From Armatimonadota bacterium (GTDB taxonomy: Bacteria; Armatimonadota; Fimbriimonadia; Fimbriimonadales; GBS-DC): 64,000 nt of DNA. The DNA lies in NCBI GenBank assembly GCA_013359125.1, contig JABWCR010000011.1, positions 1 to 64,000 on the forward strand, read 5' to 3'. Positions 8,052 to 16,906 of the stretch are shown here, piece after piece. Each line of letters opens with the position of its first letter. Position 1 is the stretch's first letter. Below the pieces are notes generated by a model. That model was not told the DNA's origin, ran no database searches, and was given only the letters and a program-made list of their open reading frames with translations. A program made the translations under genes and the position numbers.

Positions 8052-9204
8052 CGCCCTTTGGCAAGGGGCTGCCGACCGGTACGACCATGAGCGCATCGGC
8101 CATGACCAGCGCTGTTTGAGCGTGCGACCCTTGATGCCCCGCCGAGGTCGCCACCAACCCTTCTTCCGTCAACTGCAGACGCACACGAGCATACTCCTCG
8201 CGTCCGTGCGGATCGGGAAAATCCTCGCCCGCGATCACCGGGGCGCGGCGCAGGTGCACGTTGGTATGACCGGCCAATTTGCGCAGCGCCGGTCGAACAA
8301 ACAGATGAAACGTCGCGAACGCCGAGACCGGATTGCCAGGCAAGCCGAAGAAGAAAGCGTCTCTCACTTTGCCGAATGCAAGCGGCTTTCCGGGTTTTAC
8401 GGCAACCTTGTGCAGTGCGATCTCGCCCAAACGCTCTACGGCGCTCTTGACAAAGTCCCGATCCCCTACCGACGCGCCGCCGACCGTAATCACGCAGTCT
8501 GCGCTCTGGGCAGCCCGCTCTAACGCTTCAATGGTGCGATCGAGATCGTCCGGCGCCCGCTCTATCAGCGTTACTTTGCATCCAATTTGTTCGCAAAGCG
8601 CTTGAAGCATCGGCGAATTGCTGTCCCTGATTTGACCAAAATCTGGGCTGGTCTCGATATCCGTCAGTTCGTCGCCTGTGGACACGATTGCGATTCTCGG
8701 TCGCGCGCGCACCGGGACCTCTCCGTATCCATGCGTAGCTAACAGACCGATCATCGCCGGCGCGATCTCGCTGCCTTTTGAGGCAATGAGCGTACCGGCG
8801 CGGAGTTCTTCGCCCCGTCTTCGAATGTTTGTGCCCGAACGCAGCGCCTCATTGACGATGAGAGCATCGTCCTCGATGACCGCGTCTTCCTGCATCAAGA
8901 CGGCGTCGGCGTTGAGGGGAATCGGCCCGCCGGTATAGATTCGCGCGGCGCATCCGGCTTCAAGTTCAGTCATCTCGCTCGCCCCGGCTGCAACGACTCC
9001 AACTAACGTCAATTTGCCAGGAAGATCGGCCGTCCGCACCGCGTAGCCGTCCACGGCCGAGTTGTCGAAAGCGGGCTGATCGAGCGTTGCGGTTAAGTCC
9101 GTCGCCAACGCGCGACCAATGGCCTCAGAAAGGGAGCAAATCTCCGGCTCGAGGGGTGCAACAGATTGAAGAATGAGCTGAATCGCCTCTGGGACGGTCA
9201 GCAT
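8026..9204 (-). CDS. moeA: Molybdopterin molybdenumtransferase MoeA
   Basis: 392 residues. MoeA features: FDNSAVDGYAVR near residue 46, IYTGGPIPLNADAVLMQED, a central MoCF-type domain with ISTGDEL-like (VSTGDELTD), GGASVGDRDFV and FFGLPGNPVSAFATFHLFVRP, and a C-terminal beta domain. It inserts molybdate into adenylylated molybdopterin to make Mo-cofactor. It is the last gene of a minus-strand run behind the zinc-ribbon gene (12 bp gap). No other moa/mob genes are in the window. Confidence 0.94.
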   Translation of the reverse strand: MLTVPEAIQLILQSVAPLEPEICSLSEAIGRALATDLTATLDQPAFDNSAVDGYAVRTADLPGKLTLVGVVAAGASEMTELEAGCAARIYTGGPIPLNADAVLMQEDAVIEDDALIVNEALRSGTNIRRRGEELRAGTLIASKGSEIAPAMIGLLATHGYGEVPVRARPRIAIVSTGDELTDIETSPDFGQIRDSNSPMLQALCEQIGCKVTLIERAPDDLDRTIEALERAAQSADCVITVGGASVGDRDFVKSAVERLGEIALHKVAVKPGKPLAFGKVRDAFFFGLPGNPVSAFATFHLFVRPALRKLAGHTNVHLRRAPVIAGEDFPDPHGREEYARVRLQLTEEGLVATSAGHQGSHAQTALVMADALMVVPVGSPLPKGAKTEALLL

Positions 9205-9216
9205 GATTCTGGCGAC

Positions 9217-9489
9217 CTACTCGTTTTCTGGCTCTAACTCCAGGCCGCCAAAGCCCTCTTCGTCATCGTCATCGGTGTCGCCGGTTCCAACCTCCAAGGC
9301 TTCCAAGCCGACCTCGATCGGCTCTTTTGCCTCAACTTCATCTTCTTCTGCCAGCAGGTCGGCCTCGGGCGATGCCCATTGGCGAGGATGTCTATTTCTA
9401 CAGGTTTCGCAGACGAAGGTTACCTTGACGTCGGACAGCCAGGCGGGTACTTTTGAAATTGTGCTGCCGCATTCGGCGCATAAAGCCAT
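9217..9489 (-). CDS. Small zinc-ribbon protein with acidic tail
   Basis: 90 residues. Two CxxC pairs (CAEC near residue 4 and CETC near residue 29) form a zinc ribbon; residues about 45-90 are strongly acidic (Glu/Asp-rich, with four Asp in a row). The ATG has an AAGGAGGAG Shine-Dalgarno that overlaps the stop of the upstream membrane gene, which suggests translational coupling. I cannot assign a function; small zinc-ribbon proteins with acidic tails often bind proteins involved in transcription or translation, which is only a guess. Confidence 0.75.
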   Translation of the reverse strand: MALCAECGSTISKVPAWLSDVKVTFVCETCRNRHPRQWASPEADLLAEEDEVEAKEPIEVGLEALEVGTGDTDDDDEEGFGGLELEPENE

Positions 9490-9492
9490 TCT

Positions 9493-9732
9493 CTACTCCT
9501 CCTTGGGAGCCGACTTTGACGCCTTGGCGGCCTTATCGCGCAGATACTGCTTGTGCGACATAATGCCGTTGATCACCATGATCGCCGCGGCGACAAAGTA
9601 GTAAAGCGTTAACTTCGGATCGGGGGCCTGACCGGGATCGACGATCGAGGCATTGCCTCTGGCCAGCCCGATCGTGCCGATCGCGACCAGCACGACCGCG
9701 ATCCAAAAATAAGTGTTCTTCCACCAGCCCAT
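9493..9732 (-). CDS. Small two-helix membrane protein
   Basis: 79 residues. Two hydrophobic helices (about 8-25 and 43-60) with a Lys/Ala-rich C-terminal tail that should face the cytoplasm. Not a family I recognise. A TATACT lies 10 nt before the ATG. Its stop is 3 bp upstream of the zinc-ribbon ATG, so the two genes and moeA form a minus-strand unit. Confidence 0.65.
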   Translation of the reverse strand: MGWWKNTYFWIAVVLVAIGTIGLARGNASIVDPGQAPDPKLTLYYFVAAAIMVINGIMSHKQYLRDKAAKASKSAPKEE

Positions 9733-9742
9733 AAGGATGGAG

Positions 9743-9748
9743 AGTATA
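9743..9748 (-). promoter_or_regulatory. -10 (TATACT) for the small membrane protein operon
   Basis: GGTATACT on the minus strand ends 10 nt before the ATG at 9732, predicting a leader of about 3 nt. This would drive the membrane-protein, zinc-ribbon and moeA genes. Confidence 0.5.
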
Positions 9749-9795
9749 CCTGACCACCGACAGGATAAAAGGGCGTCAGAGCGAAACTCAAGCCT

Positions 9796-11004
9796 ATGCG
9801 CTGTTTCGTCGCTCTTCTAATCTGCGTTGGGATTAGCGTCTGTCAGTCTCCTAAGCCGATCTTTGACGGCCGATCCTTGACCGGGTGGAGATCGCCGGAT
9901 AAAAGCGGCCAGCCTTACTTTGTAGAAGACGGCGCCCTCGTCTGTCCGCCGGGCGGAGCGCGGCTGTTCACAGAAGAAACGTATGCCGACTTTGCGCTTC
10001 AACTGGAGTTCAAAATGCAAAGCGGCGGCAACAACGGCATCGCGATCAGAACGCCGTGGGGCGGACATGCCAGCACGGAAGGCATCGAGATACAACTCTT
10101 GGACGACGACGCGCACAAGAACGCAGGGCCGACCGAGATTTGCGGCGCGGTCTATGGCATCGTTGGCGCAAAGCGAGGCGCCTCCAAGCCTGCGGGGCAA
10201 TGGAACCGTATCGAGATTCGCGCTCAAGGCAGACGCATTGCGGTCGTTCTGAACGACAAGCCGATCGTCGATGCAAACTTGAACGAGGTCGCGAACCGCC
10301 GCCTGTTGGCAGAGCGACCCGGTTTCTTGCAGGAGCGCGGACACATCGGCTTTCTAGGCCACGGCAGCCGCACCGAGTTTCGCAACATCCACATCGCACA
10401 GTTGCCTCCCTCGCCGCCGGATGGATTCGTCAGTTTGATGAACGAGCGCCATTGGCAAGGCTGGATCGGCCGCCTGCCCGATATTGAGGCTATGAGCCCG
10501 GCTGACCGCGCCAAAGCACAAACCGAAGCCGATGCGGTCATGCGCGAAAATTGGAAATTCGTCGATGGCGAACTCCGCTACACGGGCAAAGGCCGCAACC
10601 TCGTCAGCGCCAAGGAATACCGCGACTTTGAACTCGTGATCGATTGGAAGATCTCGACGGGCGGCGACAGCGGAATCTATCTGCGCGGCTCGCCCCAAAT
10701 CCAGATATGGGACAACCCGGTCGGCTCGGGCGGCCCGTTCAACAATGCCAAAAACCCCAACAACCCCAGCAAGAAAGCCGACAATCCGCCAGGAGAGTGG
10801 AACCGATTCAGGATACTCCTCATCGACGACCGGGTTACGGTCTTCTTAAACGACCAGCTGATCGTTAAGAACGTCCAGTTCGAAAACTATTGGGACAAAG
10901 AAAAGCCTCTGCCCGAATCGGGCCGGATCGAGCTTCAGCACCACGGAAATCCCTTGACGTTTCGCAACATTGCCATCCGCGAGATAGCGCCGACCAAGCC
11001 GTGA
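9796..11004 (+). CDS. Secreted protein with two DUF1080 (3-keto-disaccharide hydrolase-type) domains
   Basis: 402 residues. Signal peptide about 1-18 (ending VCQS). Two tandem concanavalin-like DUF1080 domains: the first about 22-195 (IFDGRSLTGWR, GGNNGIAIRTPWGG, EIQLLDD), the second about 205-400 (NERHWQGWIG, GGDSGIYLRGSPQIQIWD, GRIELQHHG). The family includes enzymes that hydrolyse 3-keto-glycosides and carbohydrate-binding proteins; it is abundant in Planctomycetes, Verrucomicrobia and Armatimonadota. Substrate is unknown. Its TGA overlaps the birA GTG (GTGA). Confidence 0.88.
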   Translation: MRCFVALLICVGISVCQSPKPIFDGRSLTGWRSPDKSGQPYFVEDGALVCPPGGARLFTEETYADFALQLEFKMQSGGNNGIAIRTPWGGHASTEGIEIQLLDDDAHKNAGPTEICGAVYGIVGAKRGASKPAGQWNRIEIRAQGRRIAVVLNDKPIVDANLNEVANRRLLAERPGFLQERGHIGFLGHGSRTEFRNIHIAQLPPSPPDGFVSLMNERHWQGWIGRLPDIEAMSPADRAKAQTEADAVMRENWKFVDGELRYTGKGRNLVSAKEYRDFELVIDWKISTGGDSGIYLRGSPQIQIWDNPVGSGGPFNNAKNPNNPSKKADNPPGEWNRFRILLIDDRVTVFLNDQLIVKNVQFENYWDKEKPLPESGRIELQHHGNPLTFRNIAIREIAPTKP

Positions 11005-11657
11005 CCGGGCTGCGGTTGGCCGAGGTCGATTCCACCCAGCGTATCGCCGCGGAGTTGGTCCGAGCGGGCGAACGAACTTATCGATACGTGCTGGCCGATC
11101 ATCAAACTGCGGGGCGCGGGCGACGCGGCGCGATCTGGCACAGCCGCCCAGGTTCCTCATTCTGCGCGTCCTTCATGCTGTGGAGACCGTTCGAACCGAG
11201 GGTCCTGCTGGCGGCCTGGGCGGCGCTGGTTGCGGCAGAGAAGTTGCCATTGGCCGATGTGCGTTTAAAATTCCCCAACGATCTGATGCTCATGGAGCGC
11301 AAACTGGGCGGATGCTTGGTAGAGATGTGCGGCGAGACCGCCATCGTTGGAGTTGGGATCAACCTTCGAATCGGCGCCTGTCCGCCTGATTTGGGCGTTA
11401 GTTTGGAAGAGGCAGGAGCTTTCGTCGATCCAGTGGAATTGGCCGAGGCGATAGCCGACGGGCTGGAGGCTGCAGACAAAGACTGGATCGAGCGTTGGCG
11501 AGCGCGGGACTGTAGCGCGGGTAGACGCTATCGGGGCCAAGAGACTGGGCAAGAGGGCGTCGCGCTGGGCGTGGACGAAGCCTTGCGATTGGTTATCCAG
11601 GCCGATGACGGCCAAGTCGTTTCCACCCATTTGGCCGAAGGTACAATCGACCGATGA
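11001..11657 (+). CDS. birA: Biotin--[acetyl-CoA-carboxylase] ligase, short form
   Basis: 218 residues from a GTG that overlaps the previous stop by 4 nt. The biotin ligase core shows EVDSTQ, DHQTAGRGRRGAIWHS (the GRGRRG biotinyl-AMP loop) and LKFPNDLML followed by KLGGCLVE. It activates biotin as biotinyl-5'-AMP and attaches it to the carrier-protein lysine. There is no N-terminal helix-turn-helix, so it should not act as a repressor like E. coli BirA. The C-terminal SH3-like domain is short. The gene overlaps argC by 4 nt (ATGA). Confidence 0.92.
   Translation: MTGLRLAEVDSTQRIAAELVRAGERTYRYVLADHQTAGRGRRGAIWHSRPGSSFCASFMLWRPFEPRVLLAAWAALVAAEKLPLADVRLKFPNDLMLMERKLGGCLVEMCGETAIVGVGINLRIGACPPDLGVSLEEAGAFVDPVELAEAIADGLEAADKDWIERWRARDCSAGRRYRGQETGQEGVALGVDEALRLVIQADDGQVVSTHLAEGTIDR
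11642..11647 (+). promoter_or_regulatory. -10 (TACAAT) of internal leaderless argC promoter
   Basis: GGTACAAT, then 6 nt, then the argC ATG at 11654, lying inside the end of birA. It would allow argC to be transcribed on its own. The mtaB start at 45865 has the same GGTACAAT-N6 layout. Confidence 0.5.
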
Positions 11658-12676
11658 TTAGGACGATCGTGGTGGGCGCGACCGGATATGCCGGTTCGGA
11701 ACTGACGCGCCTCCTGATCGGCCACCCCGAAGTCGAGATCGTCGCGCTGACTTCTCGCTCCGAGGCTGGCAAGCCTCTGGCCAGTCTGCTGCCTCAATTC
11801 TCCGGCGCTCCCCTGCCCGAGCTGACGACCTTTGACCCGAAGAGCGTCCGCGCGGACTTGGTCTTTCTAGCCACCGAGAACGGCTACGCCATGACCGTCG
11901 CCCAGGACATCCTCTCTCAAGGCGCCCGAATAGTGGACCTCTCTGCCGACTTTCGTCTGCACACGGCTAACGATTACAAGGATTGGTACGGCCTCGACCA
12001 CGCCGCGCCCGATCTGCTGGAAGAAGCGGCCTACGGCCTTCCCGAATTGGCCGATAGATCGATGCTGAGCAAGGCGAGAATCATCGCCAATCCTGGCTGC
12101 TATCCCACGGCCTCTGCGCTGGCGCTGGCGCTCATGGTCCGCGCAGGATTGGCCAAGCCCCAGACGCTCCTAATCGACGCCAAGTCCGGCGTTTCTGGCG
12201 CCGGTCGGGCCAGAATCGAGGTCGATTATCTCTTTACCGAATTGACCGAAAGTTTCAAAGCGTACGGCGTCCAAAAGCACCGCCATACCATCGAGATCGA
12301 GCAGTCTCTAGGCGTTGAGGCCCTCCGATTCACCCCTCACTTGGTTCCCATGAAGCGGGGGATCTTGGCGACCTGCTATGCTCGTCCCAGCAAGAGCGCA
12401 ACTGCCGATGAACTGCACGCTCTTTACAAAGAGGCGTATGCGAACGAGCCGTTCGTTCAAGTAAGGCCTCTGGGCCAGTTTCCAACCACGAGAGAGGTCG
12501 CGCACACCAACCGATGCGACATTGGAGTTTGGGCGGACGAGCGGGCCGAATGGCTGATTGCGATCTCGGCGACCGACAACCTAATCAAAGGCGCCGCAGG
12601 GCAGGCGGTGCAAAACATGAACCTAATGTTCGGCCTGCCGGAGACGACCGGTCTGCCTATTGTTGCTCCGGTCTGA
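11654..12676 (+). CDS. argC: N-acetyl-gamma-glutamyl-phosphate reductase
   Basis: 340 residues. N-terminal NADP Rossmann motif GATGYAGSELTRLL, and the active-site signature IANPGCYPTASALAL with the catalytic Cys. A conserved KSGVSGAGR and a HRHTIEIEQ segment follow. It reduces N-acetylglutamyl phosphate to the semialdehyde in arginine biosynthesis. Other arg genes are not adjacent. Its 3' end overlaps convergent queG by 20 bp. Confidence 0.96.
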   Translation: MIRTIVVGATGYAGSELTRLLIGHPEVEIVALTSRSEAGKPLASLLPQFSGAPLPELTTFDPKSVRADLVFLATENGYAMTVAQDILSQGARIVDLSADFRLHTANDYKDWYGLDHAAPDLLEEAAYGLPELADRSMLSKARIIANPGCYPTASALALALMVRAGLAKPQTLLIDAKSGVSGAGRARIEVDYLFTELTESFKAYGVQKHRHTIEIEQSLGVEALRFTPHLVPMKRGILATCYARPSKSATADELHALYKEAYANEPFVQVRPLGQFPTTREVAHTNRCDIGVWADERAEWLIAISATDNLIKGAAGQAVQNMNLMFGLPETTGLPIVAPV

Positions 12677-13670
12677 TCTCTAACGCCCACCTCGCTGCAT
12701 CTCGCACGCCCTCGTCCTCATCTTCGGTCAGCGCGCTCAGACGGTCTCTCAAATCTGGCCGATTCTTGGCTGCAATGGCTCCGTTTCGTACAATCCCGGC
12801 GCGCTTGGCCCGTTTGATGGCCGAGCCTTGAAAACGCGCGCGAAAATCCTCCTCCGAAAGCGCAAGAATCTGCTCGAGCGTCATGTCTAACGGTTCAGAA
12901 GCGATCTGCTCGTCGGTCGCTGGCGCCGCTCGCATCGGTTGCGAAGCGCGGGCTTGGTTGAACGGGCAGACGTCTTGGCAAACGTCGCAGCCGAATATCC
13001 AATCGCCCATCTTTGGCTTCAACTCATCGTCTATGGGGCCTCGGTGTTCGATGGTCAGATAACTGATACAGCGGCTCGAATCGACGCGATAAGGTTCCAC
13101 AATCGCTCCCGTCGGGCAGGCATCGATGCAGGCGCGGCACGTTCCGCAACCGCCGACGGCAGGCTTGTCCGGCTCCAATTCCAGCGAAGTCAGCATCACG
13201 CCCAAGAAGAACAGCGACCCCCGCTTCGAGTCGATCAGGCAACTGTTCTTGCCGTACCAGCCGATGCCCGCAAGCAGGCCCAAATCCCGTTCTAAGATGG
13301 GCGCCGAATCGACGCAGATGCGATAGTCGGCCTCAACGCCTATGGCTGCTTGAACCCTTCGGAATTTTTCGCGAACGACCTTGTGATAATCCTTGCCCCA
13401 TGCGTATTGGGCGATCCGATGCTCCTTGCCGCGCGGTTTGCCCTGAGCGTAAGAAAGCGCGGCCACAATGGCGCTCTTGGCCGTAGGCAAAAGGCTCTTT
13501 GGGTCGGCCCGTAGCGCCTTCCATCGATGCATGTAGCCCATCGTCGCGGCATAACCGTCCGCGAGCCATTGGTGGAACTTATCTAAGTTGGGCGGCGCGT
13601 CGACCGGCGCGATGCCCGCCTGATCAAAGCCTTCCGCCAGGCAGGCATCGATCGCCCTCTGCTTGAGCAC
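12657..13670 (-). CDS. queG: Epoxyqueuosine reductase
   Basis: 337 residues from a GTG with a GGAGGAG site 6 nt upstream. Two [4Fe-4S] motifs: CGTCRACIDACPTGAI and GCDVCQDVCPFN, and the family block RCISYLTIEHRG. This cobalamin-dependent enzyme reduces epoxyqueuosine to queuosine in tRNA. A short HEAT-like C-terminal helix pair (RDRLSALTEDEDEGVRDAARW) is typical of the longer QueG forms. It lies 3 bp behind the ABC-2 permease gene on the same strand. Confidence 0.95.
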   Translation of the reverse strand: MLKQRAIDACLAEGFDQAGIAPVDAPPNLDKFHQWLADGYAATMGYMHRWKALRADPKSLLPTAKSAIVAALSYAQGKPRGKEHRIAQYAWGKDYHKVVREKFRRVQAAIGVEADYRICVDSAPILERDLGLLAGIGWYGKNSCLIDSKRGSLFFLGVMLTSLELEPDKPAVGGCGTCRACIDACPTGAIVEPYRVDSSRCISYLTIEHRGPIDDELKPKMGDWIFGCDVCQDVCPFNQARASQPMRAAPATDEQIASEPLDMTLEQILALSEEDFRARFQGSAIKRAKRAGIVRNGAIAAKNRPDLRDRLSALTEDEDEGVRDAARWALEIRPEQQ

Positions 13671-13673
13671 GGC

Positions 13674-15272
13674 TCACTCCTCCCAGCCCAATCGCGCCAG
13701 CGCATAGGAACCCCAAACGATAGGAGCAAGCGCGCAAAAAAGCGAGGCTACGATGAGCCAAACAATACCGGCCGCCCAAACCCAGTAGTAGTCCGACGCG
13801 CGCGCAAACTCGAAATTCGCGCCAATGTAACTGGCGCCGTAGGCGATCAGCCCGACCGCCAGCACATAGGCCGAAAAGCTGACAAAGCCCCACAGCAACG
13901 CCCAAAAGCTGACGCGCTGGCCAGGATGATCCCAATCAAACTTTGGAAATGCCGCCGAAATCCCAACGCCGATGCCCGCTAGCGCCGAGCCGGCAAGCAA
14001 AGCGGCTGCAAATGCGCCTAACGACAACCAAAACGGAATGGCGAACAGAATCGAATAGAACAAGAGCCCTGCCCACGCCGAACCGACGCAAACCAGAATG
14101 GTGGAAAGCTGCTTGGCCAAGAGCGCGACCAACGGCGTTGCAGGCGACGACTGAATCAGCCAGTAGGCTCTTCCATCCAGACCCACCGACGAGAGCGCCA
14201 GCACGCTGGTCTGAAGATAGAGCATTCCACCGATCAGCGCGAAAGTAACGGTCGTGATCAGATCGGACGAGCCGCGCATCGGAAACTTCAACTCTAGCGC
14301 AAGCGGCAATCCAAGCAGAAGCAGAGGCGTCAAGGTCTGATAGAGCGTCATCGGATCCCGCCGTAGCAATCTCAACTCCTTGACCACCAATGCCGAGAGC
14401 GCCGAACGCCTGTGCCTTTCGGTCAGCGCAGACGACACCTTGCCCTCTTTCAGTTGCGCAGCCTTCTCAAACGCATCGGGATTGTCGTAGATTCGCTCGC
14501 CAAGCATGATCGACAAAAGATAGGCAAAGACGCCGAATCCGATCAAGAGCGCCGTTCCCAATAGCACATGCGACCAACTGCCGATCGAGAATCCGAGCGC
14601 GGCCTTCGCGGCCCAGTCCGCAGGCGTGTATTCGAAAGAGGGCGGCATCGGCAGGCGATCAAAGCGCAAAACCGATTCGAGATCGCCGACGCTTCCGATC
14701 AACCCGATCAGTAGCGCCACCGGTACGCCCAGTTGGAGCGCCGCTAAGGCCTGCCGCACTCGGCCGGGACCGACCAGCAGCGTCAGCCCAAAAATCAGAG
14801 CCGACCCGACCAAAGCGATCGTCGCCGTGTAAATCAGCCACAAGAATCCTGTAAAGACCCACCCGACTGCGCTCAAACCTAGTGCGCTCCCGATCGCCGC
14901 CCAGGAGGCGATCAGCACAGGAAGAAACACGCGACCGCCGACGAATAGTCCGTCGATCAGCTTGATCGCGACGGTCAACTTAAGCGGCGTCGGCGACGAC
15001 CTCAACCACTGAATGTCGGGCGATAGGAACAGCGTCGAGAAAAGCTGAGGCGCGCCGCTCGCCAGCATCAGCGCGCCCAAATAGAGAAAAGCGCTCTGCA
15101 CCATCCGATGGGTGATCGCATCCCGCGCGACAAATCGTATCTCCCAAGCCAGAACAAAGATCAACCCTGCCCAGCCAATGCCCAAGCCGATCCAAATCCA
15201 TCGCTGCCGCCACGACGCCTGAGCGACGGTGTTGACCGCCATGCGATACCGGGAGGACAACAGCGCGGTCAT
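13674..15272 (-). CDS. ABC-2-type transporter membrane protein
   Basis: 532 residues from the ATG at 15272; the frame is open much farther upstream but that part is antisense-like to the epimerase gene. At least 11 hydrophobic segments are visible, with a polar loop around residues 250-300 and a conserved-looking VVKELRLLRRDPMTLYQ segment typical of large ABC-2-type exporter permeases. No ATP-binding subunit is next to it, so the partner must be elsewhere. It begins 2 bp after the epimerase stop. Confidence 0.75.
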   Translation of the reverse strand: MTALLSSRYRMAVNTVAQASWRQRWIWIGLGIGWAGLIFVLAWEIRFVARDAITHRMVQSAFLYLGALMLASGAPQLFSTLFLSPDIQWLRSSPTPLKLTVAIKLIDGLFVGGRVFLPVLIASWAAIGSALGLSAVGWVFTGFLWLIYTATIALVGSALIFGLTLLVGPGRVRQALAALQLGVPVALLIGLIGSVGDLESVLRFDRLPMPPSFEYTPADWAAKAALGFSIGSWSHVLLGTALLIGFGVFAYLLSIMLGERIYDNPDAFEKAAQLKEGKVSSALTERHRRSALSALVVKELRLLRRDPMTLYQTLTPLLLLGLPLALELKFPMRGSSDLITTVTFALIGGMLYLQTSVLALSSVGLDGRAYWLIQSSPATPLVALLAKQLSTILVCVGSAWAGLLFYSILFAIPFWLSLGAFAAALLAGSALAGIGVGISAAFPKFDWDHPGQRVSFWALLWGFVSFSAYVLAVGLIAYGASYIGANFEFARASDYYWVWAAGIVWLIVASLFCALAPIVWGSYALARLGWEE

Positions 15273-15274
15273 GG

Positions 15275-16111
15275 TCAAACCGTGCAGATGCGAAACGCTT
15301 CTTCCATGCCTTTTATAGGATCGCCTTTGGGGATGAACTCTTGACCGATGTAGCCTCTGTGTCCGGTATCGGCGATGGCGCGAGCGACGGCGGCGTAGTT
15401 CAGCTCTTGATTCGCGCCGATCTCGTTGCGACCAGGATTGCCCGCCGTGTGATAGTGGGCGATGAACTCGTGCTGGGCGCGTATCGTGCGGATCACATCG
15501 CCCTCCATGATCTGCATGTGATAGATGTCGTAAAGCAGTTTGACCCTTGGCGAGCCGACCAGCTTGCACATCTTGACGCCCCACTCGGTGGTGTCGGCAT
15601 GATAGTCGCGGTGATCGACCTTGCTGTTCAGCGGCTCCAAGGCGAGCGTGATCCCTTCGCGTTCGGCCATCGGCGCAAGCCGCTTCATACAGGCGGCCAT
15701 GTTCTCGATTCCCGCCTCGTCCGCCATGCCGCGACGGTTGCCCGAAAAGCAAATCAAGATAGGGATGCCGTACTTCTTCGCCTTCTCGATGTTTTTGGCG
15801 ACCTCGTCCTCAATTCGCGCATGCTCTTTCGGATCGTTCATGCCATTGCCGATCGAGGCATGGCCTCCCATCGTAACGATCTCCAAGCCGGCGGTTTTGA
15901 TGTCGTCCCAATGCTGTTCGGGCGCTAGCTCCAAGCCGCTGTAGCCGATGCGCTTGGCCTCGCCGATCAGTCGCTTCGGCTCCATGCTGCCGTAGCACCA
16001 CCAGCAAAGGTCTTGCTTTAGCCTAGGCGCCTCCGGTTGGGCGATAGCGGGCTTAACGGCAAACCCGGCGGCGGCCATCGCGCTGGTAACGATAAACTCC
16101 CTTCGGTTCAT
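15275..16111 (-). CDS. Tat-exported sugar-phosphate isomerase/epimerase (hydroxypyruvate isomerase-like)
   Basis: 278 residues. The ATG at 16111 gives MNRREFIVTSAMAAAG, a twin-arginine signal. The xylose-isomerase-like TIM barrel shows GYSGLELAP, LEPLNSKVDH (Glu metal ligand), LLYDIYHMQ (Asp/His) and YIGQEFIPKG (Glu). The overall pattern matches hydroxypyruvate isomerase and related epimerases. The export signal suggests action in the periplasm on a sugar from outside, as in many DUF1080-rich genomes. Substrate unproven. Confidence 0.88.
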   Translation of the reverse strand: MNRREFIVTSAMAAAGFAVKPAIAQPEAPRLKQDLCWWCYGSMEPKRLIGEAKRIGYSGLELAPEQHWDDIKTAGLEIVTMGGHASIGNGMNDPKEHARIEDEVAKNIEKAKKYGIPILICFSGNRRGMADEAGIENMAACMKRLAPMAEREGITLALEPLNSKVDHRDYHADTTEWGVKMCKLVGSPRVKLLYDIYHMQIMEGDVIRTIRAQHEFIAHYHTAGNPGRNEIGANQELNYAAVARAIADTGHRGYIGQEFIPKGDPIKGMEEAFRICTV

Positions 16112-16184
16112 AACGGCCTTATTCGACTTCGCGCAGCAGTTTCCCGCCAAAGGACGCAGCCAATGAACATCGAACCTAATAATC

Positions 16185-16904
16185 ATGGAACGACCCGTCG
16201 CGCTGATCACCGGCGCAACCCGAGGAATAGGCCTCGCCATTGCCAAAACCATGGCCCAAGAAGGCTATCGTCTCGCGCTGGCCTCGCGACTCAAGGCAGC
16301 CGATCTCTCGCAATTCGATGGCGACGGCCATGCGGCGTTCGTGCTGGACTTGGCCGAACCGGGCACGGGCAAACGACTATATGCCCAGGCGAACGAGACC
16401 ATGGGTCGTATCGATCTCTTGGTCAACAATGCCGGAATCTATGAGCCTTCGAAGATAGAGGACGATAGCGCCATGTCGGCTTGGCGGCGAATTTTCGAAG
16501 TCAATCTGTTCAGCGCCGTCGAACTGTGCGCGCGCGCAGCCAAAAGCATGGCGAAGGGCGGAAAGATCGTCAACATTGCCTCGCGAGCAGGGTTCAGAGG
16601 CGAAGCGGGACACTCGGCCTACGCGGCTTCTAAGGCCGCACTGATCAACCTAACCCGCAGCCTCGCGGTCGAACTCGCGCCCAAGGGCATAGGCGTTGCC
16701 TGCGTTGCGCCAGGCTGGGTCGAGACCGCCATGGCCCGACCCGGAATGGCGGAAAGGGCCGACAAGATCGTTGCCGAAATCCCAGTGGGCCGCATCGCTT
16801 CGCCCCAAGACGTGGCCAACGTCGTGAAATTCTTGGCTTCGAGCGAAGCGGACTACCTGACAGGCGTTACCATCGACGTCAACGGCGGCTCCTACTTCCA
16901 CTGA
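16185..16904 (+). CDS. Short-chain dehydrogenase/reductase (FabG-like)
   Basis: 239 residues. TGATRGIGLAIA cofactor motif, LVNNAGIYE, the catalytic Ser in KIVNIASRAGF, and Tyr-x3-Lys in SAYAASKAALINLTRSLA, then PGWVETAM. The C-terminus DYLTGVTIDVNGG is FabG-like. It would act as an NAD(P)-dependent oxidoreductase; the substrate could be 3-oxoacyl-ACP or a sugar/alcohol. No fatty-acid genes are adjacent, so I do not assign fabG. It ends 2 bp before the DUF2203-GalK gene. Confidence 0.92.
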   Translation: MERPVALITGATRGIGLAIAKTMAQEGYRLALASRLKAADLSQFDGDGHAAFVLDLAEPGTGKRLYAQANETMGRIDLLVNNAGIYEPSKIEDDSAMSAWRRIFEVNLFSAVELCARAAKSMAKGGKIVNIASRAGFRGEAGHSAYAASKAALINLTRSLAVELAPKGIGVACVAPGWVETAMARPGMAERADKIVAEIPVGRIASPQDVANVVKFLASSEADYLTGVTIDVNGGSYFH

Positions 16905-16906
16905 TC

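Noticed and set aside
15275-15752. N-terminal extension of the ABC-2 permease to 15752
   Set aside because: The extension is Arg/His-rich, antisense-like in composition to the epimerase gene, and the ATG at 15272 fits right after the upstream stop.
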